Of a stretch of DNA of 64,000 bases, positions 8,824 to 21,996 are shown one piece after another. Made by a program: the position numbers and the translations under genes. Location of the stretch: contig VUYT01000004.1 of the NCBI GenBank assembly GCA_008802785.1, forward strand, positions 744,001 through 808,000, given 5' to 3'. This DNA is from Symmetrospora coprosmae (Eukaryota > Basidiomycota > Cystobasidiomycetes > Symmetrosporaceae). Numbering within the stretch: position 1 is the stretch's first letter; every line of letters begins with the position of its first letter. The notes under the pieces were generated by a model that was not told the origin of the DNA, made no database searches, and saw only the letters and a list, made by a program, of their open reading frames with translations.

Positions 8824-11800
8824 CTAGATGTACTGCGCGAGACCAGCGGCCTGAATGCGATCCTGCGGCAGAGCGCGGACGAGCTCGAGCAGCTTTGCGT
8901 GCGTGGAGGCAGCAAGCGGCTGGCCGGCCTCGGTCTTTGCGGTAGTCTGCGTGTTGAGCACTTGCGCAAACACAACGAGGAGGTGGTCCAGGTTATTGAT
9001 GAACGTCTGGTTGCCTGACGACGCGAGCTGGAAGAAGAGCTCGAACAGCACGCTGTACGGCTCGTAGTCCTGCTGAAGGGGCAGAGCCGAGATGACAGGC
9101 GGGAGCACCTGGTCGACAGGGACCGCGCCCTGGTTCTTGAGCATCAGCCGGGCGATAGCACCACAGGCGTTGTCTCGCGCTCGGAGTGTCTCCTTCTTGT
9201 CGTCCGCAACGGTGAAGAGACCCTGCAGCGAGCCGAAGATCTGGCCGAATTGCGGCGAGAGGTCGGTCGATGATGCCTGAACAAGGCAGCCAGCAAGGAA
9301 GGCAGCGTTGCTCTTGACCTCGGAGTCTTCGTCGGCCAGACCTCGCACGGCAAGCTCGAGCAGCTGCGGGGTGTACGAAGTGATGGCAGGGCCCATGGCC
9401 TCAGTCACCTCGGCGAGGGCGCCGATAGCGGTCGAACGCTCGGTGGAGGTCCTCGATGGGTGCTTTGAGTGGTGGAGGCTACGGTCAGCCACGGACTTAC
9501 ACGCAGCGGGCGTTCGCAGAACTCACGTAGTACTTTGCCATCTCCGGGTAGAAGGATCCGAAAGCCTGGCCGAATTCGCCTCCCAGCGCCTTTGCAAGGG
9601 CAGCAACGAGATCGCATGCAGAGCAGATGAGCAGAGCATCGTACTCGGACTGCTCTGTTGGCTGCTCCTCCGGCGTTGGCTCGTCATCCTCGTCAGCATC
9701 GGTGTCGAGCTGGCAAGGCGCCTTCTTTTCCAGGATTTGCAGAACGAAGTGGCAGATGGTGTCGAGGTCTGATGGTCCAATGATCAGTCTCATCCCTGAA
9801 CGGGCGTATCGCGTGGATACTCACAGTTCGGCACGACGATGCCAGGGCCGAGCTTTTCGACAAGGACCTGGAAGTCCTCACAGAGCGAGTTCACAACATC
9901 CCGGTCGTCCTCCTCCTCCCACATCTCGATCACCTTGGGCATGATGGCTTCGATGAGTTGGTTGAGCTCGCTCGGGAACGCTTCAGGCTTGATGCCTGGC
10001 GTCCACTTGGGCAGTCCCGCCATGTCATGGTAGGTCGCGATGAAGCTGAGCAGGGTCGTGGCCGCCGCCTTGCGGATACCGTCCCAGAAGTGCTCGAGAA
10101 GAATGAGAAGCTCCTTCACGACCGACTCGACGTACGGCAAGAAGTGCTGCTTCGTCGACCGGAAGATCTCAAGGAGCGAGTCGGTGGCAACCTCCTTCTC
10201 GATGGCAATGGCCGAACCGGTGCTGAAGTCAAGGTCGTCCTCGTCCAGATCCTCCATGTCGACATAATCGTCGTCCTCGTCGTTGTCCTCGGACTCGCCC
10301 TCTGGCTTGGAGGTGAAGCCATTCTCTGCGACATCGTGCCTAGTCAGCTTCCACGACGCCGCCGGACATGCGAGTTGCTGGCGTGGCTCACCAGTCAGAG
10401 CAAGAGTCTTCTCCTCGTCCGTCTCGGGCACCTCAGACTGAGCCAGAGACGCAATGAGGAGGGGCATGACAGTGGGAAGAAGCGGGGCGAACTCCTCGCC
10501 GTAGACCTTCGTCATGACGGCAAAGTAGATAAATGAGCACTCTTTCAGGCGCGGGTTGTTGAGAGCGGTGGCCTTGAAGGCGAGCTCCATCGTGGTCTGG
10601 TAGTACGGACGGAAGACCTCCTTGCCGACAGCTTCGGCGAGAGTGCCGACGGTGTCCTGGGTAACGCCCCGCAGGTCCGTCTTTGTGCCCTGCTCGCCAG
10701 TCTCGCCTTCCTCAGGCTGGAGCTCGAGGAAGGGAGTGATGCGCTGCATGGTTGCCTCAAAATATGGGACAAACTCCTCCTTGGCGGCGTGGGCGGACGA
10801 GCCAATGGCACCGACGGCAATCGACTTGAGCTTGATCGGCGCCGAGTCGAGCATAGAGATGAGTCGCTCCATGAGGGTAGGGAGGTACTGCACGATGGTC
10901 TCGCCAAGGCATTCGAGGTAGGCATCGAGAGCGATCATCGCGTAGCGCTGCGTGCCGACATCGTTGATAAGGTTCGAAATGAGCTGAGAAGGCGAGCAAG
11001 CGGGTGTGTCAGTGACGCAAGGTCAGTTGGGTACGCGCACTTCGCCACCTACTGGCAGGAGCGTCTCGTGCTTCTTGGCACAGTCGTCGGCGAGCATGTC
11101 GGTGAGGCACATCAGCGCCTTGCATGCCGCGTTCCTGACGATGAGCTCCGGGTCCTGCAGTGCCTTCTCGAGGTATGGCCAGAGCTGCTCGAGGTGAGGC
11201 TGAATGTAGAAGGATACGCCCTCGACAGTGACACCGAATGCCATGATGGCCGACTTGCGCATGTTGGGGTCGCTCGAGGCGCAGTACTGCTGGAACAGCT
11301 GGAAGAGAGGCGGGAAGACGTGCGAGGGCGGCAGGTTTGTCGCGAGTGCGTCGAGGCACTTGAAAGAGACCTTGCTGGGCGAGTCGCCCTCGTCGTCGTC
11401 GTCGACATCTTCGGCCTCAGCGCCGATGGGGAGCAGACCCTCGATGATGGTCTGCGACAGGTTGAGCGACTGCACACGCGACTTCTTGAATTTGATAAGC
11501 CAGACGAGCGAGTTGAGCGCCATGACTCGTGCATCATCACCGTACGAGGCGTTGGCAGCGGCCATCAGCTGGAACTTGACGAGCTCGCCAAGGTGAGGCG
11601 CGAGGTAAGGGACGTCCTGCAGATTAGAGAGTAAGTGGCTATCAGCAAGCGTTCTCTGAGCATGCGCTATAGGTCGCGAAGATGCACAATGTAAAGAAGT
11701 GTCTCGAGCACGTCGAAGCCGTGCTTGACGCCGTCCTGGTCGCCCGCCTCGAGTGCCTGACCGAGGACTGCGACCATGTTGGGAACCAACGACTGGACCG

Positions 11801-13010
11801 CAGCGACCTGCTCCTTGTCCTCTGCCTCGATGTATCCCGCAATCTTGCCCAGCGATCGCAGCGTAATGATTCGGATGCCGAGATTCTCCGGGTCGTTCAG
11901 CGTCTTCTGGAAGAGGGTGAGCAGATGAGGCAGCTGAGAGGTGAAGTCCTCCAGCACGATAGTGTCGAGGATGCAGAAGAGAGTGTAGAGACCGATCTGA
12001 TGTATATTCCAGGTAGCGTTAGCACAGCTTGCGCTGCATAGGGCGAAGGAGATGGCTACTCACCTCTCTTACGGCCGCGTCGTTATCGGACGAAGCCGCC
12101 CAGAGCCAGCCGAGAAGCTCGTTCCATTGCCTGTTGTGGTCCGCGGAGACACGTTAGACAGGTACGACGATGGAGGCAGCGAAGGCCTCAGCGAGGAACG
12201 GGCCTCACTTCTCTGGGATTTCAATCTTTGCAATGGCAGCGACGAGCCGCGAGGTGGCGTGCCTGACGAGGGGAGCGCTGTTCGAGACAAGCAGAACTGT
12301 CAGACAGGAACATGGACAACCAAGACACCGATCGACACGCACGTTGCGGCTCCGGATGCGAGGCCCTGAAGCAGACCGGCCTTGATCTGGCTCCTCATGG
12401 TCGGAGTCTGTTTGGCCCAGAGCTTTGCCTTTCCAGACCCGACGCGCTTCCGCATCTCGACAGCCGCGAGCTGCTGGATCTGGGGACCCACCAGCGCGAG
12501 ATGTAGATGCGTCAACATTGCTGCTCCCTTTTCCCCTTTGTCTAGCATCGTCCGTCGCTCACGGTCGTGTTCTGGCTGGTCTGGAGGATCTGGAAGAGGG
12601 CGGGCACGCATTTTGGCGACTTGTAGAATTGCTCGTTGAGGACCTTAGTCGCCTGTGTGCGGTAGTCATGTCGTACGTAGACAGTGCGCGTCGACAACAA
12701 AATTTGTGAGCGGCAGAGGGGAGGACGCGCGATAGTGGAGCATGGAGGGGCTCAGCATCTGCCCTCGTGTGCAGCAGAGCGGCGATAGCGGGAGAAAGGC
12801 GAGTGCGCACCTGCTTGATGGTCTCGGTGTTTGGTGCGAGAGTCCCTTCGAGGGCGGCATTGAGCTGCTGCACGTACTGCATCTGTGTGCCGAATGCATG
12901 TGCATGAACGTCAGCACGCGTCCGCCCGCTATCGTCCTGGGGCGCCCGAAGTACAGCGACAGCAGCAGCAGCAGCAGCGACTGGATCCAGCTCACATCGA
13001 TGTTGGCCAT
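8824..13010 (-). CDS. KAP123: Importin-beta family karyopherin Kap123 (importin-4)
   Basis: Twelve exons: complement(12996..13010), (12811..12882), (12563..12652), (12343..12479), (12209..12277), (12064..12130), (11688..11996), (11053..11616), (10392..10983), (9825..10325), (9527..9768), (8824..9462); 1098 aa, the usual length. The chain is HEAT repeats throughout, with N-terminal IQQLAAVEMRKRV (importin-beta N domain), repeats such as VRNAACKALMCLTDML, an acidic insert (EDNDEDDDYVDMEDLDEDD, ~690), and the Kap123/IPO4 hallmark EKEVATDSLLEIFRSTKQHF. It carries ribosomal proteins and histones H3/H4 into the nucleus by binding Ran-GTP. Exon 1 encodes five residues. The intron at 10326..10391 is 66 nt, stop-free and in frame, so a contiguous reading would add 22 residues. 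The last intron uses an AAG acceptor. Lies immediately beside NUP85. Confidence 0.95.
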
Positions 13011-13717
13011 GATGGGCAAAGTACTACGTCTCTCTCCAAGCTGTGGAGGTGCTCGTGTGTATGGAGACTAAAGAAAGGACTTGGTCGTTCGAGGTGGGCA
13101 GCCGAAATTTCGAGGCACGCCTCTCTGCACCCAGCATGCAGGCGATCGTCTGGCCGGGCTGAGCCTACAAATTCGTGACGGGACCCCGGGACCCCCTCTT
13201 TCCTCTGCTCCAACGGATCAAACAGCATAGATACCTTCGCAAGGAGGTGGTCAATGCTGCTTGCTCTCCGTTGCACAGAGCGTGCAAGGACGAGTTCCTC
13301 AGGGGCAACCTTTTGATACTTGGCCTTGTCCATTTCATCGTCAGCTTGGATGGCGTTCGGGAGCGAGCCCCAGGACATCATGCTCTGGCGGCTGCACCTC
13401 CCATCGCTTGCGTACATCGTCCGTGACGACGCTCTGTAGAGAATTATTGGGGCCATCATGCCTCAGGCGCGGCATATTCTGTGTCACTTGGTCTCCTCCT
13501 TTCTCGCAAGGGAGAGGGACAGTCGCTTAGTCCGACCATTGGCCTCGTGAAAAACCATGTCGCATACATGCTTCCCATGTGTGCTCCTTCTCGCTGTTGT
13601 CGTTTAGTTGGGGATGTGCAAGCGAAGAACTCCCTTTGCGCTTGTTTCTTCTCCATTACGCTTCGCTCTCCATTATGCTTCGCGGCCCTTCACTCTGTGA
13701 CGACAAAACCTATAGAC
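13011..13717. other. Intergenic between KAP123 and NUP85
   Basis: About 700 bases holding the KAP123 promoter/leader and the NUP85 3' UTR. An open minus-strand frame (12992..13459) overlaps the KAP123 start but has no recognisable protein features; I treat it as non-coding. Confidence 0.5.
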
Positions 13718-16700
13718 TCACTGGTAGCTAAAGCATCTGGCAAGGTTCTGCACCAGCGCATGCCTGACAACCTCCAGTTGCCTCAATGCAGCCTGCGTCT
13801 TCTCCCTCTCCCTCTCCCGCTCCTCTGCCTTCTGCGCCTCCTTGCCGCCGCCGCTGCCAGTCTTGCTGTCAGGTTCCGCAATGCCTGCGATGCGGGACAG
13901 CCCTTCGAGATGGCCGTACAGATCCATTCCACTCTTCTGAACGGGAAGGACGATCTCGCTCAGGCAGCGCATAAGCTCGAAAGTGTCCTGTTCGCTAACG
14001 AGCAGCTCTGGACCTTTGAAGATAAGACACACGCACAATCAGTCGACTGTAGGCGAGCAGCAGCCGAGACAGCCTGTGATCCACTCACTTGTCAGGAGAG
14101 CAACAGCGTCTACCAGCATGATGCACCAGAAGCGCTTAGGCGCGGCGTTCGAGCTCATCAGGAGCACCAAGAGCGCAGCTGCTTCCGCCCGCTCGCCTGA
14201 CGCATACAGAGCTTGGAAGTCTCGGTACCGCGCCAGGAAGGACAAGCTCGTCGATGCTGCGAGCGTGGCTGCGCGACTGCTGATACCAAAGCCCTCGCCA
14301 TCGTCTTCGTCGAGAGAGCCCGGATGTAGGAGCGACGTGGGCAGGTCGTCGATGAATGACAGAGCCTTGACCCCGGTCGTGATGTATGAATCGAGAATGA
14401 GGTCGCATATGCGGTTTATTTTGCGCGAGTCGCCTCCCTGCATGCAGTATGCAACTGCTGCACCATACTGCTGCTGCGAGATGAGGTTCTCTGCCGTAGT
14501 CTGCAGGCCGGGAACGATATGATTAGCGACTAGCTTGTACAGCTATGTAGAATCTCGTCTGGCGACCCACCAAGCATATACGCTTCGTTGCGTCCTCGAG
14601 ACCGTACTGCGCGCACACGGCCAGCACATCCTCCACCGTAATGGCAGTACTTGAAGTCTTGCTCTGGTCTCCCACCGCGCCCTCCACCTTCCCGCCATTT
14701 GCAGCGGCGGTATCTTGCGGGGGCGGTGTCTCGATTGCTGGACTTGCCGTGCTGCCGAGGTTGACGAGAAGCTCTCTCATCCGACCCCTGCCAATGTCGG
14801 CATCATCCAAGCTGGCGAGGTAATCCACGGTGACGCGCCACAGCCCAGGATCAGACTGCAGCAGGTCGCAGTAGAGGACGATGAAGTAGTCCCGGAAAGA
14901 TTTCTGACCCTGAGCAGGCGCATCGTCGCCCATGTCGCGGGACGGCAGTATCTGAGCCGTGTCGTCGAGCAGCCCCACTTTGGCAAACATGTCGCACAAG
15001 TGCGTGACGAGCCAGGTATCGGCTTCGCTCGCTAAGCGGAGCGCTCGTGCAATGTCGCCAGATAGAAGGGCCACGCTCATGCTCTCCTTGAACAGGGTGG
15101 CATCGGGCGGAAGGGAGGAAGTGACGGCTTGTATCGTTTCCCTGGTGAACGAGGAGGAGGGAATATGAACTCGCTTTACGGCATGTATTGGCCCCAGCTG
15201 TCCCACTCACGGCAAATCATCGCGCTTTAGAGCAGGCCGCACCAACAGGCACCACGCCGCGAGGCCCGACTTCCACCCGTCCTCGCTCGCGTCGAGTACC
15301 GTCTGCGTGTCCCCGCTCAGCAGCAGCAGCAGGCACTTGAAGCCTGCCTGCCAGTCGAACCGCTCATCTGCACACGCCTCCAACGACGCGTCCCCGTCCT
15401 CCCCATCATCCGCCTCCCGCTCAAGTGCCTCGATCTCTTCTTGGAACTCGTCCATCTCGATATCGAGTCGCGCTAGAAGTGCAGCCAGACGCCCGCGCCA
15501 CTGCCGCAATGCACTCGCGAACGACGACTCGTAAGCGAAGCTTGACGAGTTGCTTCGAGGAAGGGTGGAGAGCGTGTCAAGGCAGGACTGGGTAAGTCGC
15601 TGCAGTACCTTCGACGGGTGCGCGAGCAGCGTTTCGAGCACAGTCAAGGCCAGTCCAGTGTGACCGCGCAGGACGCATCTGTGATGGTGTCAGAGAGGCC
15701 GTCAGCGGATCATGCCGCCTTGCCAGGCCCGAGCGGCATGCTCCTTACGAGTATATGAAGCCCCAGAAGTCGGCGTGCTGGTACGGCGCAGCCATGCCTG
15801 TCAACGCCTCTCTCCGTCCCGCACTCGGCCACGGGCTGGTCGTGTTGAGATAGTCGACGAGCTCTTCAGACACGATGCCGTCCCCTCGTCCATCCGCGGG
15901 GACGTAGAGAATCTGCGCCAGGTGAAAGATGTCTCTGAAGGCAGAGATGGAGCTGAGCTCGGTGGTGTCGATCTCCTCCTCGGACTGTCACGGGGCGTAT
16001 GCACATCAACTAAGGAGCCCTGCCATGGCCTTGACGGAGGAGTCTGAACACTCACGCTGAGCTGAAGCAGGTAGCGGCTGAGGCAGTCCCGGTAGAGCTG
16101 CATGAAACGGGAGTAGTAGGCTATCTGGCTAGCTTGCGGGACGACTTGAGCGTGTCTGAAGCAAGCGCATGCGCGGACAGCAGGCGAGAGCTTGTCAGCC
16201 CTGGCGGCAGTCAGCTACGCCAGCCACGGCAGCGCAGGAGCTTTACCTGTCACGTCGTAATGCCATGGAGGCAGCTCCAGCATAGCCATCCATCTCGTCC
16301 TCGGGCCCCTGCAGCTCGCCTGTCGCGAAGCCGTCCGCGATGTTCTGCAGGCTGCCATAGATAGTGTAGCTCTCCGCCGTGAACTGCATGGGCAGACCGG
16401 CAAGAGCAGCAGGACGAGCACGTATAAAATGTGCAGGATGTGTCAGTTGAGCTGTCCTCATATGTAGGCCCGACCGAAGCCACGCTCCGCCTCCCCGAGC
16501 GGCCCCGTGGTGGGCAACAACGCGCCTGACGCACCTCTCTCCTGCCTTTCGACAACACGTCAAAGTCGGCAAATGTGATCTCCGAGCCGCCCGCACTGGC
16601 TCCTTTGCCCTTGCTGCCCGCTTTCCCTGCTACAGCCTTGCCCTTGCCCCCCTTGCGGCCATCACCCTCGCTGGACGCAGATGATGCTGCGGGATACGAG

Positions 16701-16774
16701 GCAATGGCGTTGCCGAAGCTGGACGGCAGGAAGCTCGACTTGAAGACATGCGTGACCCCGTCGCTGCCCTGCAT
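13718..16774 (-). CDS. NUP85: Nucleoporin Nup85, Y-complex scaffold subunit
   Basis: Eight exons: complement(16535..16774), (16247..16383), (16056..16200), (15749..15984), (15211..15678), (14571..15141), (14089..14500), (13718..14013); 834 aa. The all-helical Nup85 (ACE1-type) domain is read from YYSRFMQLYRDCLSRYLLQL and FRDIFHLAQILYVP (~150-190), through the family string LRGHTGLALTVLE and WKSGLAAWCLLVRPALKRDDLP (~370), to C-terminal helices. Nup85 is a structural member of the Nup84/Nup107 Y-complex of the nuclear pore. The start is the least certain point: the ATG at 16772-16774 is the first in frame, but two acceptor-like sites just upstream would allow a short earlier exon. The last intron ends in AAG. 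The final ~40 residues are Glu/Arg-rich coiled coil. Confidence 0.85.
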
Positions 16775-19544
16775 GACGCCAGGCGTCGATTGTGACGTTT
16801 CTGCGGGATGCAATGTTAACGGTACTGTAAGAGAGGAGCAAGACCATCGAGGACGCGCGGAAGGACACAAAGATGCATCTGGGAACCTTCGCTCAAAGCG
16901 GCGTGAACAAAGGCCATGAGTATGAGCGAACGAACTCCCATCGCATGAAAGTGTGGATCTGGCTTGTGGAGGCCGTTCCCTGCCGGCGGGCCTGATGCCG
17001 GCTTCACAACGACTCGAAGGATGTGGAGATCAATGCGTACGAAATCCCCTCTCTCCTCGGCGGCGGCGCATGACGAAGCTCAGGTTGGATGTTCCTGTTC
17101 GACATCGTCGTTACTAGCGAGCATCGATAGTAAGCCTCCATGGTCGTTCACAACTACTTACCGCAGCTCGACCTGTACAGCCTGCCGCTGTCGGCCTCCC
17201 TTGATCCAGAGCCAATCCTATGCCGAGCAGCCACTCCACAGCATCTCAAGGCCATCGGATGCTTCGGTCTGTACCCCATGCGTGGCTACATCGGACAATC
17301 GCACATTGCCTGACCAGATGTGAGGTGAGTACTGCTGCTGCGTCGCGTGCGCTGACGAGTATTCTGAGCGCACAAGGCTCTTGAGGAGTACGAAGCAGTG
17401 AGTAAGTGCAACACAACGATGTCCGATGTACCTCACGCGCCGAGCCCGCGTTGCAAAGCACATGCCTCTACCATACAGACATCTCGCTAGCCAGACATCG
17501 AAGATCGTTCCTCCTGATCTCGAGACCACTGCACCAGAAGTCGTCCCGTCCGATCTGAAACGCGGTTGCCATTGACTCTGTGTCCGCCTTCCGCACCATC
17601 GCCCATGAGCTGGGCTAGTCGCCTCGGACTACCATGCGTCTCTCTGCACCGCCATGCTTCCGGGCTTGTGCACGCCCTTTGGCACTGAGCGCGATGATGG
17701 CGGATGAGATAATCAAGCATTTGAGGGGCGCGAGTCCTCTTGGCGATGCGCTTCATCGTAGGTCGATGCGCAACACATGGCATCGGCGCAGCACGCTTTC
17801 CTCCTGAGAAACAGCGGAGACCCTAACAATGATCCTGCATTCAGTGGGCGTCGACGTAGAGTCTGGGGCTGCCGATGCAGATTGCAGACGGTTGCTGATG
17901 CTACGGATGCATCGACGCCATGCGACCGTTGAATGACCAGGCCCATGCGCCGTTTTGCCGTTTGCCCAGGTCCTTTGAAAGATCTAGAGCGACGATCCGT
18001 CGTACGGAGCGTCTCATGCAACGGTGTGCCAGTTGAGTGCAGTCCCATAGGCGCATCGAGAGACAGTCGGTCTAGACCTGTTAATGAATAGACGCGTCAT
18101 CCACTCATGGGAGGTCCATTTCGATGATATCTGCTCATCGCACCCTTAGTTCAGAAAGGGGAAACGCAAGCGATATCAAATGGAGGCATCATCGGGCACC
18201 GAGTGTATCGAGCCAGCGATCCAGAGTGATGCAGCTTTGTGCGGTTGGCCACGCCTCCAAGTCAATTCGCGATGCCAAGTTCGCGGTGTTTTTCGCGTGA
18301 ATTGAGATTTGATGCACAAAGCGCCGTCGCACGCGATCGACCGCAGTCAGATTGCGGCGTGATTGGTCACCCAGGTCCGCCGCGGCCCGGGGATCCTTCC
18401 CCTGAGCCACAGACCCTGCCCCGAACGGCTTTGTCCAAGGAGCCCAAGCCAGTGGTACCACAGGAATATTTGCGAGCATCCTGCGCGGCGTGGCACGCCT
18501 ACAGCATCTGTCTTGCCATCGCCTGTGCATACTCTACTACTTTGCGCTGTAGCCAAATGCTTGTCGAGAGCTGAAGACGACGAGCCCGCGGAAGATCCTC
18601 CGACTGCGAGTCCCTGTGCCTGTTATCCGCCCTCTGCCTGCAATTTCAATTGGCCGGATCGTCAGCCCAATCTCTACAAAGCCCGTCCGGCTGGCAGGGA
18701 TCCGGCCGCGGCCGTCACTGGCAGTCATAGTCTCGAACCCTTGGAGACTCGCTTGCACGGCCCCCCTTCTCTGGAGATCCATTGAGGCGGACCAAAGTGG
18801 AGCAAAGAGAGGGATCTGCGGGCTGGTCATTCTTCGTCGCGCGGATCTGCGGCCCACATTCCCGTAGGATCGTCCGAGCGGTCGCAGCACACTTCATGAT
18901 CAATCCACCTATATGCAAGAAGTAGCTCCTCTCTTCCCTCCCCTTGCATTGTCGCTGCCCTGCTCTGACTTGTAAGACGTCCAGCGTGCCTGGTGAGTGC
19001 TCACTCGCGTGCTCCCGACCGAGAGAGAGCCCAGCCCCTGCACTCTGCGCGGCGGGAGCAGACAGTGACAGAACACGCCACGATCGGCCGGCTGGGGCGG
19101 GAGGGAGGGAGACGAGCTGCGAGCAGATCTTCAAGTTGCTGATTATCGGGTGCCTGCATGAATGTGTCACTTCACGGTGGTACTAGCCTCTGCTCCAGCT
19201 CTACTCGTCCTTACTGCAAGCGAACAACACTGCAGAACTGGTCGATATCGCACTCACTGCAGCTGCAGCACCGAGCAGCTGCCAGAGCTCGCGCATGGCC
19301 TGCAGAAGACAGCAGCTCACGGTCGCACCTCACACGACAAAGCTGCTGTAGCTAGGGAAGCACGAGCAGCAATAGCAGCACGACACATCCAGCATCCTCA
19401 TACCGCTCTAGTCCAGTGCTAGACCCGTCAGCCGTCGGCCATCGCGCTGCAGAAGCAACTGTCACTCACGGGTGGCCCCTGCAACCTTCAGTCCGAGAAT
19501 CAGGATCGACCTTGGGACGGAAGCGCTCGGCCGAGCACCGCCAA
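16775..19544. other. Long gap between divergent NUP85 and the zinc-finger gene
   Basis: About 2.8 kb with no gene I can support. It contains the NUP85 upstream region and the probable promoter and 5' leader of the zinc-finger gene, the latter rich in CAG/CTG-type triplets near 19240-19400. Two short plus-strand stretches near 17010-17310 read like protein for 20-55 codons (for example from the ATG at 17139) but lack a coherent exon chain or family match. A transcribed leader, a non-coding RNA or a lineage-specific small gene are all possible. Confidence 0.4.
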
Positions 19545-21996
19545 ATGTCCGCTTCTGCAGCAGCAATGCAGGAACATCCGGCATATCCGGATCGACAAGC
19601 CCGTGCTGCAGGCCCATCGCGCTTCTTCCAGACACAGCAAAACACTTTGGCAATCTCGCGCCCGCGATTGCCATCGCTCCGACATATCTTGCTCCAAGAG
19701 CCAGCCGCTCCACGAAGCGGAAACGCGCACGACAAGGGCAGCCTTGTGGCACCTTTCCACCAGCGTCACCCAACGCAGGATGGAGAGAGCAGCTTATCGT
19801 ACGGACCCGATGGTGGCTTACCCCTGGGTCTGCAGATGCTCGCGCCTGGGCATATACTGCCTCACGCGACACCGCAGCAGAAGAGTTGGGAACTCGCGTT
19901 GGACCTCGCAAGCAACACACTCCTCCTGCAACGGACGAGGCGATACTCCTTCCCATCCTCGTTCGAGCATTTGGCGCACCTTGGGCAGCCCTTTCCGGTG
20001 CTCCGCGATACACAGATTCAGCACGCGTCTCTGACATACCATGCCAGCACAGAGGATACGGAGGTCGTCGCGGAGCACCCTGCCTACTCTCGCGGTCGCG
20101 TCGAGTCAGCCCACCTCGGTCCAGAGCCTGGGATGACGGATCAGTCGCTTTCGGCGGCCCGACTCTCGGACGATGTCGAGATGGAGCCGGTACCACCAAT
20201 CGAAGCCGTGCACTCGCTACCGCCTCTCGCCCCCGGCATGTCTTCTATGCGAGTATCATCGAACCCTCCGCTCTCGGATCCTCTGCACAGGCATCTTCTC
20301 CCATCTGCCTCGAGTAATCACCTGTTCTCCCAGCACCAGCCGGGAGCACCACGAGCGCATCGCAATTCTCGTGCCGATCCTCGAGAGAGGTCTCCGCCAG
20401 CCCCTCGCGACGCAGACGCGCCAGCAGTCCCGTATAGCACCGCGCTTCAATACGGTCGACAATCGTCTGGGATATCCAGACGCGAGACGCATTCGGCGCC
20501 ACAGGTTATGCTGGGTAGCGACCGGCCTGCGCTCGAATTTGCAGATCCTGTCACACGGCCAGCGCACAGGCATCACACGCATGAGTCCATGGGCCAGCAG
20601 AGGGGACTTGCTTTGGCCGAGGGTTATGAGAGCGAGGACATACCGTACGCGAACGCGCCATCCGCTCATCGCCGCTTATCAATCGCCAACCAGCACACCC
20701 TGTCACCTCTCTCCGGTACCCGCCAACTGCCCACCTTCTCGCCGGAGCGAATGGCAGGTCCGAGCTCCATGCCGGTCTTGCCAGCTGCGTCCAGCAGGAA
20801 GAGGTCGTTGGAGGAGGATGAGCCGGTAGACGATGCAGGTCGACACCCGGCCGAGAACGGCACGGCACTCGCTTTGAGGGGACCGTATTCCGGTCTCGGC
20901 TCAATTGCATCAAGTCACCCATCTGCCTCTCACAGACATAGCCAATTCGCCACTCTTCGGCCCTTGGACGCCGGGCTCCACGCCGCGCCTGCGTCAGACG
21001 GTACGTCATGGTCGTATCGGGCGCTACCCCGCTCCTCTTCTACACATCGCGAGCAGTCGATGGCTGGAAATGGTGGGAGCAGCTCAGGCTCGCTTCACGC
21101 TCCTCTCCCACACGGCTCTCGGCCTGCACAGCGAGCGCAGCTTGCATACGCGGGCACTGAGCGCCACACCGATGCCTCAGCTTCACGTTGGGAGCATCCT
21201 GTTTCAACGGCCTCATCAGATGCCCATCAGGTCGAGACAAGAAGCGAATCACGAAGTATCCTACATGTGCAGCAGGACTCCGGTGCTCGCCCTTCTGCAA
21301 ACATCGAAGAGGAGGAACGCGATGCTGCCCTGCGATTGGCTCTCCTGGCCCGGGCGGCAACTGCGGCCGACAAATCCAGCGGGCTCGGCTCTCGGCCGTC
21401 GCGGGTTCCTCCTCAGGAAGGCCGTGCAGACCTTTCTCCGGTTGCTCAGTCGTCGCGCCATGGCTCGCAAGCATCTGCCGTATCGCAGAGTCATGCCGGC
21501 ACTTCCTTCCCGGGCACAGTCCCGCAGCTGCAACTCGTAAACGATCCGTCGTCCACACCCACTACCTCGCTGTTGGGTGACGGGACACAGCATGAGAACG
21601 ATGAGCAGCAGAGCGCATCCCGCACAGAGGGCGGGGCTGGCCACGGAAGATACGTAAGTCCGCCTGCGCTCTCTTCCGGCTCAGCTGTTCCGCTTATCCA
21701 AGTCACCCGCTGCGCCGCTGACGCCTATGATTCTTGTGCCGTAGGAATGTGATGTCTGCCTCAAGCGCTTTACGAGGCCGTCCGCACTCGCTGTACACTA
21801 TCACATGCACACGGGCGCCAGGCCTTTCCCCTGTGCCGTGTGCCGTCGAAGCTTCTCCGTCAACTCTAATCTCAAGAGGTGAGTCGCGGCGCTCGAATAT
21901 GGCTTACGCAAGGCCAATACTGACAAGAGCAAGCGTTTTGTTAGGCACCTGCGCACGCACACCAAGGCCGAGCGCGTCGCTGTCGGCCTTGACTAA
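19545..21996 (+). CDS. C2H2 zinc-finger transcription factor
   Basis: Exons 19545..21653, 21745..21878, 21945..21996; 764 aa. The first ~700 residues are Ser/Pro/Gln/His-rich and disordered, with one conserved-looking patch LPSLRHILLQEP (~45). Two tandem C2H2 fingers close the protein: C705-x2-C708-x12-H721-x3-H725, linker TGARPFP, C733-x2-C736-x12-H749-x3-H753, followed by only ~10 residues. The linker and the RPSALAVHYHMH / NSNLKRHLRTH helices are typical of DNA-contacting fingers, so a sequence-specific nuclear regulator is expected; the target is unknown. The ATG (19545) in ACCGCCAAATG is the first in this frame; upstream codons in frame lack an ATG. The second finger is split by an intron inside its helix (AAG-AG|G-CAC). 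The layout (long N-terminal regulatory part, C-terminal finger pair) is common in basidiomycetes. Confidence 0.88.

Noticed and set aside
12992-13459. Minus-strand 155-codon frame overlapping the KAP123 start
   Set aside because: No domain, overlaps KAP123 exon 1 and intron 1 in another frame; reads as leader sequence.
17139-17312. Small plus-strand frame starting MVVHNYLPQLDLYSL
   Set aside because: Looks protein-like for ~57 codons but has no family match and no convincing neighbouring exons; left as a possibility only.
19462-21644. Several antisense frames over the zinc-finger gene
   Set aside because: Mirror frames of a Ser/Pro/His-rich coding exon; no independent evidence.
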